The notes beneath the pieces were generated by a model. It worked only from the letters and a program-made list of their open reading frames with translations. It was not told the origin of the DNA and did not search any database. Below, one piece after another: positions 37,814 through 48,163 of a stretch of DNA of 64,000 nucleotides. The first letter of the stretch is position 1, and the number at the start of each line of letters is the position of its first letter. The position numbers and the translations under genes are program-made. Source of the DNA: Gammaproteobacteria bacterium (GTDB lineage Bacteria > Pseudomonadota > Gammaproteobacteria > Nitrosococcales > Methylophagaceae); the NCBI GenBank assembly GCA_029248745.1, contig JAQWIT010000004.1, positions 84,792 through 148,791 of the forward strand, given 5' to 3'.

Positions 37814-38409
37814 AACTGACCTTCTTCTTTAGCTTCAATAGGCTCAATGAGATGTTTACTCAAATATAAAGACTGATCAATAATAAAAATAATGGCTAAG
37901 GCAAGGAGACCAAGGAGTTTAAAGTTGACCCAGGTTGCTTCATCAAAATTAAAAGCGACGTGAAGATTGGCCACACCTGATAAAATAAAGAACAGAACCC
38001 AAGCCGTATTTAAGCGTGACCAAACCAGAGCAGGCAGTTGTATATGCTCGGCCATCATTCTTTCTAGTAACGATTTATGAGTGAATAACTGGGTACCAAG
38101 AAAACCAGCTGCAAATAACCAATTAACGACTGTTGGCTTCCACATGATAAAGTTCGGATCTTGAAGCCATAATGTCGCACCGCCAAGAATGACAACTAAA
38201 ACCAATGTGATTAAGTGTGACATTTCAAGCTTGCCATGGCGAAACCAAGAATAAGCATTTTGGAGAAGTGTGGCGATAATCATGACGGTTGTAGCAGCAT
38301 AAATACCCTTCATATCATAGTCTTGACCGTCAAATTGATAGGTGCCGCCACCGAACTTATATGCTACAAAAAACAAGACGATAGGCAAAAAGTCAAAAAA
38401 GAGTTTCAT
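37810..38409 (-). CDS. yciB: Inner membrane-spanning protein YciB (septation protein A family)
   Basis: The 199-residue protein has five or six membrane segments and the family start [45 protein letters not shown] is also a YciB landmark (split here only by length). YciB contributes to envelope integrity and septation. It is first in a minus-strand operon with yciI and bolA and is divergent from the PHP-domain gene; the 53-bp gap (38410-38462) must hold both promoters. Confidence 0.92.
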   Translation of the reverse strand: MKLFFDFLPIVLFFVAYKFGGGTYQFDGQDYDMKGIYAATTVMIIATLLQNAYSWFRHGKLEMSHLITLVLVVILGGATLWLQDPNFIMWKPTVVNWLFAAGFLGTQLFTHKSLLERMMAEHIQLPALVWSRLNTAWVLFFILSGVANLHVAFNFDEATWVNFKLLGLLALAIIFIIDQSLYLSKHLIEPIEAKEEGQL

Positions 38410-38462
38410 AAGATCCTGGCTTGATACGATATAAGCGGCTATTCTAACGTAAAATAGCGCTT

Positions 38463-39290
38463 ATGACTTGTTATGACTTACATACACACTCGACGGCATC
38501 TGATGGTAGTTTACGGCCTGAAGAAGTCATTGCACGTGCTATCGAACACGGTGTTGATGTTTTGGCGCTGACTGATCATGATGGCACTGAAGGCATATCA
38601 CAAGCGGAATTGGCTGCAAATGACACGTCATTGAGCGTTATTCCTGGTGTAGAAATATCTGTCACTTGGGGCAGTAACACGGTACATATTATTGGTCTGA
38701 ATGTTGACAAAAACAATACAAAGTTACAACAGGGATTAGTTGAAATACGAGATTATAGAAAGGAACGTGCTGTTAAAATTGCAGAACGGCTAGAAAAATC
38801 AGGGATAAAAGGTGCTTATGAGGGGGCGAGTCAATATGCCTCACCTGTGATGCTAGGCCGCGTTCACTTCGCTAAATTTTTAGTAGAAGCAGGCCATGCA
38901 AAAAGTATTGGAGATGTGTTCAAGCGATATATGGTCCGCAATAAACCCGGTTATGTATCAGGCGAATGGGCGAGTCTAGAACAGGCTGTCACGTGGATTA
39001 ACGGCGCTGGTGGACAAGCGGTTATTGCACATCCGGCTCGATACAAGATAACGGCAACCAAATTAAGGCGCTTGGTCACTGAGTTTAAGCACTTAGGGGG
39101 AGCGGGGATTGAGGTCGTATCTGGTCGCCAACATCCAGAAGAGATAAATAACTTAGCCAAACTGGCCAATGATTTTGAATTATTAGCGTCACGTGGCTCA
39201 GATTTTCATTCACCCGATAACGCTTGGGTCGAATTAGGGCGCATTCCAGATTTGCCGACCAATGTAACGCCAATATGGCAATCTTGGTAA
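38463..39290 (+). CDS. rnm: PHP-domain 3',5'-nucleotidase / RNase AM (YciV-like)
   Basis: The 275-residue protein starts with the PHP metal motif YDLHTHSTASDGSL and continues with ALTDHDGTEGI, GVEISV, IAHPARY and a final ASRGSDFHSP, covering the four PHP motifs. Family members remove 5' nucleotides from RNA and hydrolyse 3',5'-bisphosphonucleotides. It lies next to yciB on one side and yciO on the other, a gammaproteobacterial neighbourhood. Confidence 0.88.
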   Translation: MTCYDLHTHSTASDGSLRPEEVIARAIEHGVDVLALTDHDGTEGISQAELAANDTSLSVIPGVEISVTWGSNTVHIIGLNVDKNNTKLQQGLVEIRDYRKERAVKIAERLEKSGIKGAYEGASQYASPVMLGRVHFAKFLVEAGHAKSIGDVFKRYMVRNKPGYVSGEWASLEQAVTWINGAGGQAVIAHPARYKITATKLRRLVTEFKHLGGAGIEVVSGRQHPEEINNLAKLANDFELLASRGSDFHSPDNAWVELGRIPDLPTNVTPIWQSW

Positions 39291-39376
39291 GCCTCTGTTA
39301 ATAAGATAATTTACCTAAAGATAGGTGGCCTGTGTATCATGCGATCGTTCTTTATTACTAATTCGACAGTGAGACG

Positions 39377-40003
39377 ATGAGCCAGCGTTTTCAAATTCAC
39401 CCAGAAAACCCACAGAAACGATTGATTAATCAAGCGTGCGACATTATTCGTCGAGGCGGTTTGGTTGTCTACCCAACGGATTCGGGTTACGCATTGGGCT
39501 GTCATTTGGGCGATAAAAGTGCAATGGATAAAATTCGCCGTCTACGTCAATTAGATGATGATCATAACTTCACCTTAGTTTGCCGTGATTTATCTGAAAT
39601 ATCACTCTATGCTAAAATTAATAACGCGGTTTTTAGAAGTATAAAAGCCAACACACCAGGCGCATACACTTTCGTTTTACCCGCAACAAAAGAAGTGCCT
39701 CGCCGTTTACAGCACCCAAAACGTAAAACCATTGGTTTACGTATCCCTGATAATAAGATTGCATTAGCCTTATTAGAAGAATTAAATGAACCCCTGATGA
39801 GTTCAACTCTTATCTTACCAGGTGAAACAGTACCAATGACAGATGTTGATGACATTGTTGACCAACTGGGTAAGCAAATCGATTTGGTTTTAGATGCCAA
39901 TTATTGTGGTAGTGAACCAACGACAGTGGTTGAATTTATTGATGATATGCCAGAAATCATGCGTACAGGGCTCGGTGATCCGACGCCATTTGAAATCGAC
40001 TAA
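39377..40003 (+). CDS. yciO: Threonylcarbamoyl-AMP synthase-like protein (YciO/Sua5 family)
   Basis: The 208-residue YrdC-fold protein has GGLVVYPTDSGYALGCHLGD, IRRLRQLDDDHNFTLVCRDL, TPGAYTFVLPATKEVPRR and TIGLRIPDN. This is the YciO branch, whose members resemble TsaC but may not make threonylcarbamoyl-AMP for tRNA. It overlaps the next gene by 1 bp (TAATG). Whether a separate tsaC exists elsewhere cannot be seen. Confidence 0.9.
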   Translation: MSQRFQIHPENPQKRLINQACDIIRRGGLVVYPTDSGYALGCHLGDKSAMDKIRRLRQLDDDHNFTLVCRDLSEISLYAKINNAVFRSIKANTPGAYTFVLPATKEVPRRLQHPKRKTIGLRIPDNKIALALLEELNEPLMSSTLILPGETVPMTDVDDIVDQLGKQIDLVLDANYCGSEPTTVVEFIDDMPEIMRTGLGDPTPFEID

Positions 40004-40668
40004 TGCTTTGGTTTGTATTTGGACTGGTATTTCTACTCGCCTCATTACCTTATTTCGGTCTCCGTGCAGCTAAAGTAAACTGGCAACATAAAGGGATTAA
40101 CTGGGTCGATGGACTCGTGCGTTTATTGTGCAAACATGTCCATGGTTTGGATGAAACACAACAAATCCCATTGCCAGAGACAGGCCCAGCGATTGTGGTG
40201 GCAAATCATGTATCGGGTTTAGACCCCTTCCTATTAATTACGGCTTGTAGGCGGCCGCTGCGTTTTTTAATTGCGAGGGAAGAATACGAACGGCCTGGTT
40301 TAAATTGGCTTTTCAAAGCATCAGGCTGCATCCCTGTCGACCGTGCAGGAAGACCAGAAAAAGCATTACGTCAAGCATTACGTGCTCTAGAACGGGGCGA
40401 AGTCATCGCCTTATTTCCCCATGGCAAAATCCATTTAGACAGTGACCCACCTTTAAAAATAAAAGGGGGTGTTGCAAGGTTAGCGGCATGGTCGGAATCT
40501 GCCATTTATCCTGTTCGTATCACTGGCGTGAAGGGAGAAGGACATGTGGCATTGGCGCCATTAATGCCAAGCCAAGTACACCTTTTGATGCATTCATCTA
40601 TCCGGTGCAATGTCACTGAAATGAAAGCCTGTTTAACTAAGGTAAGTCAGGCTATTTCAGCTAAGTAA
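40003..40668 (+). CDS. 1-acyl-sn-glycerol-3-phosphate acyltransferase-like protein
   Basis: The 221-residue protein has an N-terminal membrane segment (LWFVFGLVFLLASLPYFG) and a PlsC domain with VANHVSGLDPFLL (the NHxxxxD catalytic motif), GCIPVDRAGRPEKAL and LFPHGKIHLDSDPP (where FPEG is usual). It would acylate a lysophosphatidate-type lipid at the inner membrane. The H in FPHG is a small deviation. It is coupled to yciO. Confidence 0.8.
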   Translation: MLWFVFGLVFLLASLPYFGLRAAKVNWQHKGINWVDGLVRLLCKHVHGLDETQQIPLPETGPAIVVANHVSGLDPFLLITACRRPLRFLIAREEYERPGLNWLFKASGCIPVDRAGRPEKALRQALRALERGEVIALFPHGKIHLDSDPPLKIKGGVARLAAWSESAIYPVRITGVKGEGHVALAPLMPSQVHLLMHSSIRCNVTEMKACLTKVSQAISAK

Positions 40669-40679
40669 TAGACAAGTGA

Positions 40680-40708
40680 CTTGATTTTTGGTCATATTCC
40701 CCCCATCT
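40680..40708 (+). promoter_or_regulatory. Probable sigma-32 (heat-shock) promoter of clpB
   Basis: CTTGATT at 40680-40686 and CCCCATCT at 40701-40708 match the sigma-32 consensus CTTGAAA / CCCCATNT, with a spacer of 14 bases (11-16 expected). The -10 box lies 34 bp before the clpB start. This agrees with heat-shock control of clpB in other gammaproteobacteria. Confidence 0.7.
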
Positions 40709-40742
40709 GTAAATCACGTACTTTTTGTAGGGGAGGCTAGTC

Positions 40743-43316
40743 GTGCAAGCCGATAAATTAACCAGTAAATTTAATGAAGCCTTAGGTGACGCCCAAAGCA
40801 TCGCCATAGGGCGTGACCATCAGTTCATCGAACCAGCTCACCTTATGCTAGCGTTGTTAGAGCAGCAAGGCGGCACGGCTAAACCATTGCTAAAACAAAG
40901 CGGTGTCGATGTAACAGCTTATCAATCAGAACTTGAAAAACAACTGAGCCGCTTGTCACAAGTTGAAGGTGGTAATGGGGATATCCATATTTCACAAGAC
41001 TTGAACCGCTTATTTAATCAGGTAGATAAGCTGATGCAAAAGCGCCAAGATCAATATGCATCAAGTGAATTATTTGTATTAGCTGTCATTGAAGATAAGG
41101 GTCAGGCGGGTGATAGTTTAAGGGAAAGTGGCGCCAATAAAAAAGCCATTGAATCAGCGATTGAACAAATACGAGGTGGGGAAAACGTGACTGACCAAAA
41201 TGCTGAAGAGAAGCGCCAAGCATTAGAAAAATACACTATTGATCTGACAGAGTATGCAGAAAGGGGAAAATTAGACCCCGTGATTGGTCGTGATGATGAA
41301 ATACGTCGTACCATTCAGGTGTTGCAGCGACGTACCAAAAATAACCCTGTTTTAATCGGTGAGCCAGGCGTTGGTAAAACGGCTATCGCAGAAGGTCTTG
41401 CCCAAAGAATTATCAACGGCGAAGTCCCTGAAGGGATGAAACACAAACGTTTATTATCGTTAGATATGGGTGCGTTGATTGCGGGTGCCAAATTTAGAGG
41501 CGAGTTTGAAGAGCGTCTAAAAGCGGTGCTGAAGGACTTGTCCAAGCAAGAAGGTCAAATCATCTTATTCATTGATGAAATCCATACGATGGTGGGTGCC
41601 GGGAAAGCGGAAGGAGCAATGGATGCAGGTAATATGCTTAAACCGGCGCTAGCAAGAGGTGAATTGCATTGTATCGGCGCCACAACCTTAGATGAGTATC
41701 GCCAATATATAGAAAAAGATGCCGCTTTAGAGCGACGCTTCCAAAAAGTATTGGTGGGTGAACCGACGGTAGAAGACACGATAGGTATTTTACGTGGCTT
41801 AAGTGAGCGTTATGAAGTGCATCATAGCGTTGATATTACCGACCCTGCCATAGTTGCAGCAGCTACATTGTCACACCGTTATATTAGTGATCGGATGTTA
41901 CCAGACAAGGCTATTGATCTGATTGATGAAGCGGCGAGTCGTATTCGCATGGAAATGGACTCAAAACCAGAATCGATGGATCGTTTAGATAGACGTTTGA
42001 TTCAATTAAAAATTGAACAAATTGCCCTTGAGAAAGAATCAGATGAAGCATCCAAGAAGCGGCTAACAACCTTAGAGAATGAAATTACCTCACTTGAGCG
42101 TGAATTGTCCGACTTGGATGAAGTATTAAAATCTGAAAAAGCCATGATGCACGGTAGTCAGGACATTAAGGAAAGTCTAGAAAAAGCGAGGATGGAACTC
42201 GAGGTCGCAACACGTAATAACGAATTAGAAAAAATGTCTGAGCTCCGTTTTGGTGTGATTCCTCAGCTAGAAAAACAGCGCGATATGGCTGAACAAGTCG
42301 ATACACAAGACTTCACCTTATTAAGAAATAAAGTCGGAGAAGAAGAGATTGCTGAAGTGGTTTCGAAATGGACAGGGATCCCCGTCTCCAGAATGTTAGA
42401 AGGGGAACGCGATAAATTACTGAAAATGGACGAAGCATTACACCAGAAAGTGGTCGGACAAGAAGAAGCGGTTAATTCTGTTTCGAATGCGATTAGACGT
42501 GCTCGTGCTGGTTTATCCGACCCAAACAGGCCAAATGGCTCCTTCCTATTTTTAGGGCCAACGGGCGTAGGTAAAACAGAGTTATGTAAAGCTCTGGCAA
42601 CGTTCTTATTTGATACCGACGAAGCGATGGTACGTATTGATATGTCGGAGTTCATGGAAAAACACAGCGTCGCGCGATTGGTGGGTGCACCTCCAGGCTA
42701 TGTTGGATATGAAGAAGGAGGATATCTAACGGAAGCTGTTAGACGGAAACCTTATTCTGTGATTTTATTGGACGAGGTTGAAAAGGCGCATGCAGATGTC
42801 TTTAATATTTTATTACAAGTGTTAGATGATGGTCGTTTAACGGATGGCCAAGGCCGCACAGTTGATTTTAGAAATACCGTTATTGTTATGACATCTAACC
42901 TAGGATCTGATGTGATTCAGGCCTTAGCGGGTGGAGAACAATATGATCAAATGAAGTCATCTGTGATGGAGATTGTTGGACAACATTTCAGACCAGAATT
43001 TATCAACCGAGTCGATGATGTTATGGTATTTAATCCATTGGAGCGAGAGCAAATTCACGCCATAGCGAAAATCCAGTTAGGACAGCTGAAACAACGTTTG
43101 CTGGAACATGAAATGGGATTCGAGATCAGTGATGCAGCGTTAGATTTAATCGCACAAGCCGGGTTCGATCCAGTTTATGGAGCAAGGCCCTTAAAGCGGG
43201 TCATTCAACAGCAATTGGAAAATGTTTTGGCACAAGATTTATTATCTGGCGTATTTAAGGCTGGCGATAAAATAAAAGTTGATGTGCAGAATGATGAACT
43301 GATATTTGGAGCCTAA
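40743..43316 (+). CDS. clpB: ATP-dependent chaperone ClpB
   Basis: ClpB rescues aggregated proteins with DnaK. The 857-residue protein has an N-terminal Clp repeat domain (1-145), a first AAA+ module with GEPGVGKT at 206-213 and [12 protein letters not shown], a coiled-coil middle domain (about 400-525), and a second AAA+ module with [16 protein letters not shown] and [14 protein letters not shown]. Start is GTG at 40743 with a strong GGGGAGG ribosome site. The length equals E. coli ClpB. A sigma-32-like promoter lies just upstream. Confidence 0.98.
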   Translation: MQADKLTSKFNEALGDAQSIAIGRDHQFIEPAHLMLALLEQQGGTAKPLLKQSGVDVTAYQSELEKQLSRLSQVEGGNGDIHISQDLNRLFNQVDKLMQKRQDQYASSELFVLAVIEDKGQAGDSLRESGANKKAIESAIEQIRGGENVTDQNAEEKRQALEKYTIDLTEYAERGKLDPVIGRDDEIRRTIQVLQRRTKNNPVLIGEPGVGKTAIAEGLAQRIINGEVPEGMKHKRLLSLDMGALIAGAKFRGEFEERLKAVLKDLSKQEGQIILFIDEIHTMVGAGKAEGAMDAGNMLKPALARGELHCIGATTLDEYRQYIEKDAALERRFQKVLVGEPTVEDTIGILRGLSERYEVHHSVDITDPAIVAAATLSHRYISDRMLPDKAIDLIDEAASRIRMEMDSKPESMDRLDRRLIQLKIEQIALEKESDEASKKRLTTLENEITSLERELSDLDEVLKSEKAMMHGSQDIKESLEKARMELEVATRNNELEKMSELRFGVIPQLEKQRDMAEQVDTQDFTLLRNKVGEEEIAEVVSKWTGIPVSRMLEGERDKLLKMDEALHQKVVGQEEAVNSVSNAIRRARAGLSDPNRPNGSFLFLGPTGVGKTELCKALATFLFDTDEAMVRIDMSEFMEKHSVARLVGAPPGYVGYEEGGYLTEAVRRKPYSVILLDEVEKAHADVFNILLQVLDDGRLTDGQGRTVDFRNTVIVMTSNLGSDVIQALAGGEQYDQMKSSVMEIVGQHFRPEFINRVDDVMVFNPLEREQIHAIAKIQLGQLKQRLLEHEMGFEISDAALDLIAQAGFDPVYGARPLKRVIQQQLENVLAQDLLSGVFKAGDKIKVDVQNDELIFGA

Positions 43317-43341
43317 CCAATGTACTGTCGAGGAGCAGAGG

Positions 43342-44172
43342 TTATCCATCGGAGACTTTAGACAAAACCCAGTCTAAAGCACGGTGTGGCAACAATCGTT
43401 TCAAAGTGGCAAACAAATAAGTTGGAAAAGTGACGTAATAACGAATCTTAGGCCGCTTGCTTTCGATGACGTGAATCAACTTATCGACGACAGCCTCGGC
43501 AGGCAATGTGAAAGGTGCCGCCGGCCCGTCTTTGGTCAGTCGCTTTTCCATCGCTTCATAAGTGTCACGGTGTGCGCTGCTGCTTTTATCAATATTTTGT
43601 TGGTATTTAACAAAAGCATTAGCGCGAAATTGGCTTTCAATTGGGCCTGGTTCGATAAGGCTGACATGAATGTTACTACCCTGTAACTCGAGCCGCATCG
43701 TATCAGCTAAGCCTTCTAAGGCATATTTACTGGCATTATAAGCGCCGCGATATGCCAGTGAGATAATGCCTAAAATAGAACTATTGTAGGCAATTCTGCC
43801 ATGTCCTTGCTGGCGCATTTGGGCAATGACTAAATTGGTCAATTCTTGCGTACCAAAAACATTGGTTTCAAACTGTTCCCGTAGGACGGAACGGGACAAA
43901 TCTTCGACCGCCCCTGGCTGCCCAAAAGCCCCATTATTAAACAATACGTCAATGCGACCGTTAAACTGTTCACAGACGAAATTAAAGGCAGAAAGAATGG
44001 ATTCGCTGTCAGCTAAATCAAGTAAGGTAGAAGTAATACCTTGTGCTTCTAATATTTGCGCATCTTCATGTTTTCTAACGGTAGCGATGACTTGGTAGCC
44101 TTTTTGATGCAGGAGTGAGGCAGCACTATAGCCGATGCCCGTTGAGCAACCAGTAATAAGGATGTTTTTCAT
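43342..44172 (-). CDS. Short-chain dehydrogenase/reductase
   Basis: The 276-residue protein has the classical SDR features: ITGCSTGIGYSAASLL (NAD(P) site), FNNGAFGQPGAVED, the active-site Ser in IAYNSSILGI and YNASKYALEGLADTMRL (YxxxK). The C-terminal part has RPKIRYYVTFPTYLFATLKRL, seen in SDRs active on bulky or lipid substrates. The substrate is unknown. It sits after the truncated DUF4126 start on the same strand, and faces clpB tail-to-tail. Confidence 0.85.
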   Translation of the reverse strand: MKNILITGCSTGIGYSAASLLHQKGYQVIATVRKHEDAQILEAQGITSTLLDLADSESILSAFNFVCEQFNGRIDVLFNNGAFGQPGAVEDLSRSVLREQFETNVFGTQELTNLVIAQMRQQGHGRIAYNSSILGIISLAYRGAYNASKYALEGLADTMRLELQGSNIHVSLIEPGPIESQFRANAFVKYQQNIDKSSSAHRDTYEAMEKRLTKDGPAAPFTLPAEAVVDKLIHVIESKRPKIRYYVTFPTYLFATLKRLLPHRALDWVLSKVSDG

Positions 44173-44239
44173 GATTTATAAGCTCTTTCTATGTCAAGCG
44201 AATGCCTAAATAACCTAAGTGATTGAAGATCTACTATAC

Positions 44240-44326
44240 TCACAACAATAATATTGTGGCATAGAGGTTGATACCGCTTGCCCAGGCAGCGCCCATGCTG
44301 AGCGCGATAATACTCGCTACTTCCAT
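44240..44326 (-). pseudogene. Truncated DUF4126 gene (first 28 codons)
   Basis: A well-placed ribosome site (GAGGACAAGCAA) precedes an ATG and the run [20 protein letters not shown], the typical DUF4126 membrane-protein N-terminus. The frame stops at TGA 44240-44242, after 28 residues, within the first membrane helix. No further DUF4126 sequence follows before the SDR gene. It looks like a gene whose remainder was deleted, leaving promoter and start. Confidence 0.6.
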
Positions 44327-44383
44327 TTGCTTGTCCTCAGTTTTGTTATAGTGACAGTTTTATTGGCTGCGGATGATGCGATC

Positions 44384-45142
44384 ATGATAACGCGAACGGA
44401 GTTTATATCCCATATTGAGACCTTATTAGAGCTAGCAAGGTTCCATGATTACTGCCCTAATGGCCTGCAAGTTGCGGGAAATGAACAAGTCAAACACATA
44501 GTCTCAGGAGTCACAGCGAGCCAGGCACTAATTGATGCTGCTTTGGATTGCGGGGCCGATACTATTCTTGTTCACCATGGCTATTTCTGGCGAGGTGAAG
44601 ACCAACGCATTATTGGTATTAAGCAGCGCAGACTTAAACAGCTCTTGCTCAATGATATTAATCTTATCGCCTATCACTTGCCGCTGGATGCCCATCCAAC
44701 TTTGGGGAATAATGCACAAATAGCAGAAAAGTTATCGATAGAAATCAATGGCAGAATTTCGGGAACAGGCGATCCCGCTATGGGGATGTGTGGTTGCTTT
44801 TCCTTACCAAAAACCGTGCCGGAATTTGCTGACGAACTCAGGCAAAAAATAGGACGCGAACCGATGGTAATCCAAGGACATAACCGGCCAATGACGACGA
44901 TCGGTTGGTGTACAGGAGCTGCACAAGGTTATATTGAACAAGCAGCAGGGTTAGGTTTAGATGCTTACTTGAGTGGGGAAATATCTGAACAAACTGCACA
45001 TTTAGCCAGAGAATTAGGCATTAATTACTTTGCTGCAGGCCATCATGCAACGGAACGATATGGTGTTGCCGCTCTAGGTGAACATCTAGCAATGCATTTT
45101 GGTGTCACACATCAATTTATTGACATTGATAATCCAGTATAG
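44384..45142 (+). CDS. Nif3-like dinuclear metal-centre protein (YbgI family)
   Basis: The 252-residue protein is a YbgI/NIF3-family member, often annotated as a GTP cyclohydrolase I type 2 homologue. It has [20 protein letters not shown], metal-site [10 protein letters not shown] and [18 protein letters not shown], and the C-terminal [17 protein letters not shown] and [11 protein letters not shown] chose the ATG at 44384, which gives the usual [15 protein letters not shown] start. The longer frame begins in hydrophobic sequence antisense to the DUF4126 stub. The function of the family remains uncertain. Confidence 0.88.
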   Translation: MITRTEFISHIETLLELARFHDYCPNGLQVAGNEQVKHIVSGVTASQALIDAALDCGADTILVHHGYFWRGEDQRIIGIKQRRLKQLLLNDINLIAYHLPLDAHPTLGNNAQIAEKLSIEINGRISGTGDPAMGMCGCFSLPKTVPEFADELRQKIGREPMVIQGHNRPMTTIGWCTGAAQGYIEQAAGLGLDAYLSGEISEQTAHLARELGINYFAAGHHATERYGVAALGEHLAMHFGVTHQFIDIDNPV

Positions 45143-45184
45143 TGACAACACAACATTAAAAGATAAAGACTGGCAATAGCTGTA

Positions 45185-46516
45185 ATGGACTTCATGACAA
45201 AATTAAAACAATTCTTCCAAGTGACACTATGGCAAGAAACAGCTGAGCAAACAAATGCGCTTCGTAAGGCCATTAAAAATACCCTGAGAGTAAGTTATAT
45301 CATCGTCAGAGAGTTGGCAAAAGGGGAATTAAACTTACGGGCAATGAGCCTAGTTTTCACAACATTACTATCGTTAGTGCCATTAATCGCCGTGGCATTT
45401 TCAGTATTAAAAGCTTTTGGCGTGCATAATAAAATAGAACCTTTCCTGTTGGGCGCGCTTGAGCCATTAGGTCCAAAAGGCCCGGAAATAACAACCAGTA
45501 TCATTGGTTTCGTCCAAAATGTAGATGTTCGTGTATTAGGAACACTAGGGATAGCCATATTGTTCTACACCATTATTTCCTTAATACAAAAGATTGAACA
45601 TGCTTTTAACTTTGTATGGAAAGTAAAAAGAGCCAGAACGCTAGCAAGACAGTTTACCGATTACCTGAGCGTTGTAATGATTGGTCCTGTCCTGGTCGTT
45701 GCTGCAATGGGGGTGGCAGCAACTGTACTCAACCATAATGTCGTTTTAACGCTCCAAGCCATTGAGCCCTATGGAATGCTGATTTTAACTGCGACCAAGT
45801 TATTGCCTTATTTGATGATTATTACGGCATTTACCTTTTTGTATAAATTTATTCCTAACACCAATGTGAATTTTGGTCCTGCATTGATGGGGGCCACAGT
45901 AGCAGGTATTTTATGGATTGGAACGGGTACACTGTATGCTTCATTTGTGGCTTCATCTTCAAATTACACCGCTATTTATTCTAGTTTTGCCATTTTGTTC
46001 TTCTTTATGATTTGGCTTTATTTAGCGTGGTTTATTTTACTAACAGGCTCGCAAGTTGCTTTTTATTTGCAGCACCCGAAGCGGGTGAGCTACGGTGGCG
46101 AGCAATATGAGCTAAGTCCAAGGTTACGTGAAAAAGTAGGTATGAACCTGATGGCAAGTATTGCAAAACGGTTTTATGGGCAAAAAACCGCTCTTACTGT
46201 CAATGAATTAGAGGCAGAAACAACCTTGACCAATAGCATTTTGCAAGATTTGTTAGGCAAACTGGAACAAGGCGGTCTATTAGTTGAGCTGCAAGGAGAC
46301 GAGCCCCGTTATCAGCCAGCGCAAGATATTGCGAACATCAAGGTGAGCGAAGTTTTAACCTGTTTGCGAACAGCTGAGGAAGCCCAGAGTATATGGGGGG
46401 GAATTGATATCGCCCACAACGTCAATACATTATTAGATGAACTTGAGCAGGTCCAGCAGTCGACGTTAAAAGACATCAATCTCAGAGAACTAATTGCTGG
46501 AACAGAAAAAGTATGA
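45185..46516 (+). CDS. YihY/BrkB family inner-membrane protein
   Basis: The 443-residue protein has six hydrophobic segments in the YihY arrangement, with LRAMSLVFTTLLSLVPLIAV, the conserved IEHAFNFVWKVKRARTLARQ and NTNVNFGPALMGATVAGILW. The C-terminal ~130 residues form a soluble winged-helix-like extension (TLTNSILQDLLGKLEQGGLLV) found in longer members. The old name RNase BN does not apply to this family. It overlaps coaBC by 4 bp. Confidence 0.88.
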   Translation: MDFMTKLKQFFQVTLWQETAEQTNALRKAIKNTLRVSYIIVRELAKGELNLRAMSLVFTTLLSLVPLIAVAFSVLKAFGVHNKIEPFLLGALEPLGPKGPEITTSIIGFVQNVDVRVLGTLGIAILFYTIISLIQKIEHAFNFVWKVKRARTLARQFTDYLSVVMIGPVLVVAAMGVAATVLNHNVVLTLQAIEPYGMLILTATKLLPYLMIITAFTFLYKFIPNTNVNFGPALMGATVAGILWIGTGTLYASFVASSSNYTAIYSSFAILFFFMIWLYLAWFILLTGSQVAFYLQHPKRVSYGGEQYELSPRLREKVGMNLMASIAKRFYGQKTALTVNELEAETTLTNSILQDLLGKLEQGGLLVELQGDEPRYQPAQDIANIKVSEVLTCLRTAEEAQSIWGGIDIAHNVNTLLDELEQVQQSTLKDINLRELIAGTEKV

Positions 46517-47727
46517 CGGAACAAACACCGCTAGACGGTAAAAAAATTGTATTAGGCGTGACAGGAAGCATCGCAGCTTACAAAGCCGCGGATTTAGTAC
46601 GTTTGTTGATAAAAGAGGGCGCGGAGGTCAAAGTTGTGATGACCCAAGCAGCAAGTGAATTTATTACACCGCTGACCATGCAAACATTAAGTGGTAGTCC
46701 TGTGGCCATGACATTGCTCGACGCTGATGAAGAATCAACGATGGGGCATATTCAATTAGCACGTTGGGCTGATTGGGTTTTAATTGCACCAGCCAGTGCC
46801 AATACCCTTGCTGGCTTAGCGCATGGCAGAACAGAAGATTTATTAACGGCTTTGTGTTTAGCTACAACAGCACCGATTGCTGTCGCGCCGGCAATGAATA
46901 ACAAAATGTGGTCAAACGAGGCGACACAAAACAATTTAGCAACGATTGCCGACAGAGGTGTACTGGTATTAGGTCCAGCTACTGGGGAGCAAGCCTGTGG
47001 TGAACATGGGGAAGGGCGCCTACTTGAGCCAGAACAATTAATCACTGAGTTGTTGCACCTTATCCTGCCGACTAAGTTAAGTGGTAAACGGGTTGTAGTG
47101 ACTGCAGGGCCAACACATGAGCCAATTGACCCAGTTCGGTTTATTGGCAATCGCAGCTCTGGGAAAATGGGCTTTGCCATCGCGACAGCGGCTGCCCAAG
47201 CAGGCGCAGAAGTGATTCTAATAACCGGTCCAGTGGCGTTAGCAACACCACCAGAGGTGCAGAGAGTGGATGTCGAAACAGCGCAACAAATGTTCGAAGC
47301 GATTGAAAAAATCGAACAAATAGATATTTTTATTGGCTGTGCGGCAGTCGCAGATTATCGCCCCGAGCAGTACTCTGAGAGTAAGCTTAAGAAAGCAGTG
47401 GAGACACAGCGCGCGATTCAAGTCACTGAAAACAAGGATATCATTGCTGCAGTGGCACAAAGGCAAGTCAAACCTTTTATCGTAGGTTTTGCGGCGGAAA
47501 CGGACGATATTATCAACTATGCCAAAGATAAAATGGAACGAAAACAACTTGATATGATCGCCGCGAATCTGGTGGGTAAAGGTCTTGGCTTTGGTGTCGA
47601 TACAAATACATTATATGTGTTTTGGCAGCAAGGTGAGGCCTTACTGCCACTCGCGTTAAAAAGCCACTTGGCAAGAGATTTAATGAGACTTATTATTGAC
47701 CGCTATGACGCAAAAAATTCAGCTTAA
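46513..47727 (+). CDS. coaBC: Bifunctional phosphopantothenoylcysteine decarboxylase / phosphopantothenate-cysteine ligase
   Basis: CoaBC makes 4'-phosphopantetheine in coenzyme A synthesis. Residues 1 to about 185 are the flavin-dependent decarboxylase ([38 protein letters not shown] with the catalytic His, [21 protein letters not shown]). The rest is the CTP-dependent ligase ([38 protein letters not shown]). It overlaps yihY by 4 bp and dut by 23 bp. The coaBC-dut-algC-argB-slmA order is conserved in gammaproteobacteria. Confidence 0.97.
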   Translation: MTEQTPLDGKKIVLGVTGSIAAYKAADLVRLLIKEGAEVKVVMTQAASEFITPLTMQTLSGSPVAMTLLDADEESTMGHIQLARWADWVLIAPASANTLAGLAHGRTEDLLTALCLATTAPIAVAPAMNNKMWSNEATQNNLATIADRGVLVLGPATGEQACGEHGEGRLLEPEQLITELLHLILPTKLSGKRVVVTAGPTHEPIDPVRFIGNRSSGKMGFAIATAAAQAGAEVILITGPVALATPPEVQRVDVETAQQMFEAIEKIEQIDIFIGCAAVADYRPEQYSESKLKKAVETQRAIQVTENKDIIAAVAQRQVKPFIVGFAAETDDIINYAKDKMERKQLDMIAANLVGKGLGFGVDTNTLYVFWQQGEALLPLALKSHLARDLMRLIIDRYDAKNSA

Positions 47728-48160
47728 AATTTTAGATAACAGATTGGGTGATTCAATTGAACTACCGAATTATGCAACAACAGGATCGGCAGGTTTGGAC
47801 TTACGCGCTTGCCTTGATGGAAAACTGACCATTGCCCCACAGGAAACGGTATTGATACCGACAGGTATTGCCATATATATCGGTGACCCAAATTTAGCGG
47901 CTGTAATACTACCGCGTTCTGGCCTAGGTCATAAACACGGCATCGTATTAGGTAATTTGGTAGGTTTAATCGACAGTGATTATCAAGGACAACTTTTTGT
48001 CTCATGCTGGAATCGAAGCCAAGCAGCATTTGATATTGATGTGGGAGACAGAATTGCCCAAATGGTGTTTGTGCCAGTTGCTCAAGTGGATTTCGAACAA
48101 GTGGATGACTTTTCGTTATCTGAACGGGGGCAAGGTGGCTTTGGCCATACAGGAAAGTAA
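47705..48160 (+). CDS. dut: dUTP diphosphatase
   Basis: Dut hydrolyses dUTP to dUMP, keeping uracil out of DNA. The 151-residue trimeric dUTPase has all five motifs: [46 protein letters not shown] and the C-terminal [13 protein letters not shown] chose the ATG at 47705 ([10 protein letters not shown]), which matches family starts; a TTG three codons earlier is possible. It starts inside coaBC. Confidence 0.97.
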   Translation: MTQKIQLKILDNRLGDSIELPNYATTGSAGLDLRACLDGKLTIAPQETVLIPTGIAIYIGDPNLAAVILPRSGLGHKHGIVLGNLVGLIDSDYQGQLFVSCWNRSQAAFDIDVGDRIAQMVFVPVAQVDFEQVDDFSLSERGQGGFGHTGK

Positions 48161-48163
48161 TAA

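Noticed and set aside
46752-47180. Long open frame opposite coaBC
   Set aside because: It is fully inside coaBC on the other strand and its composition mirrors the real codons.
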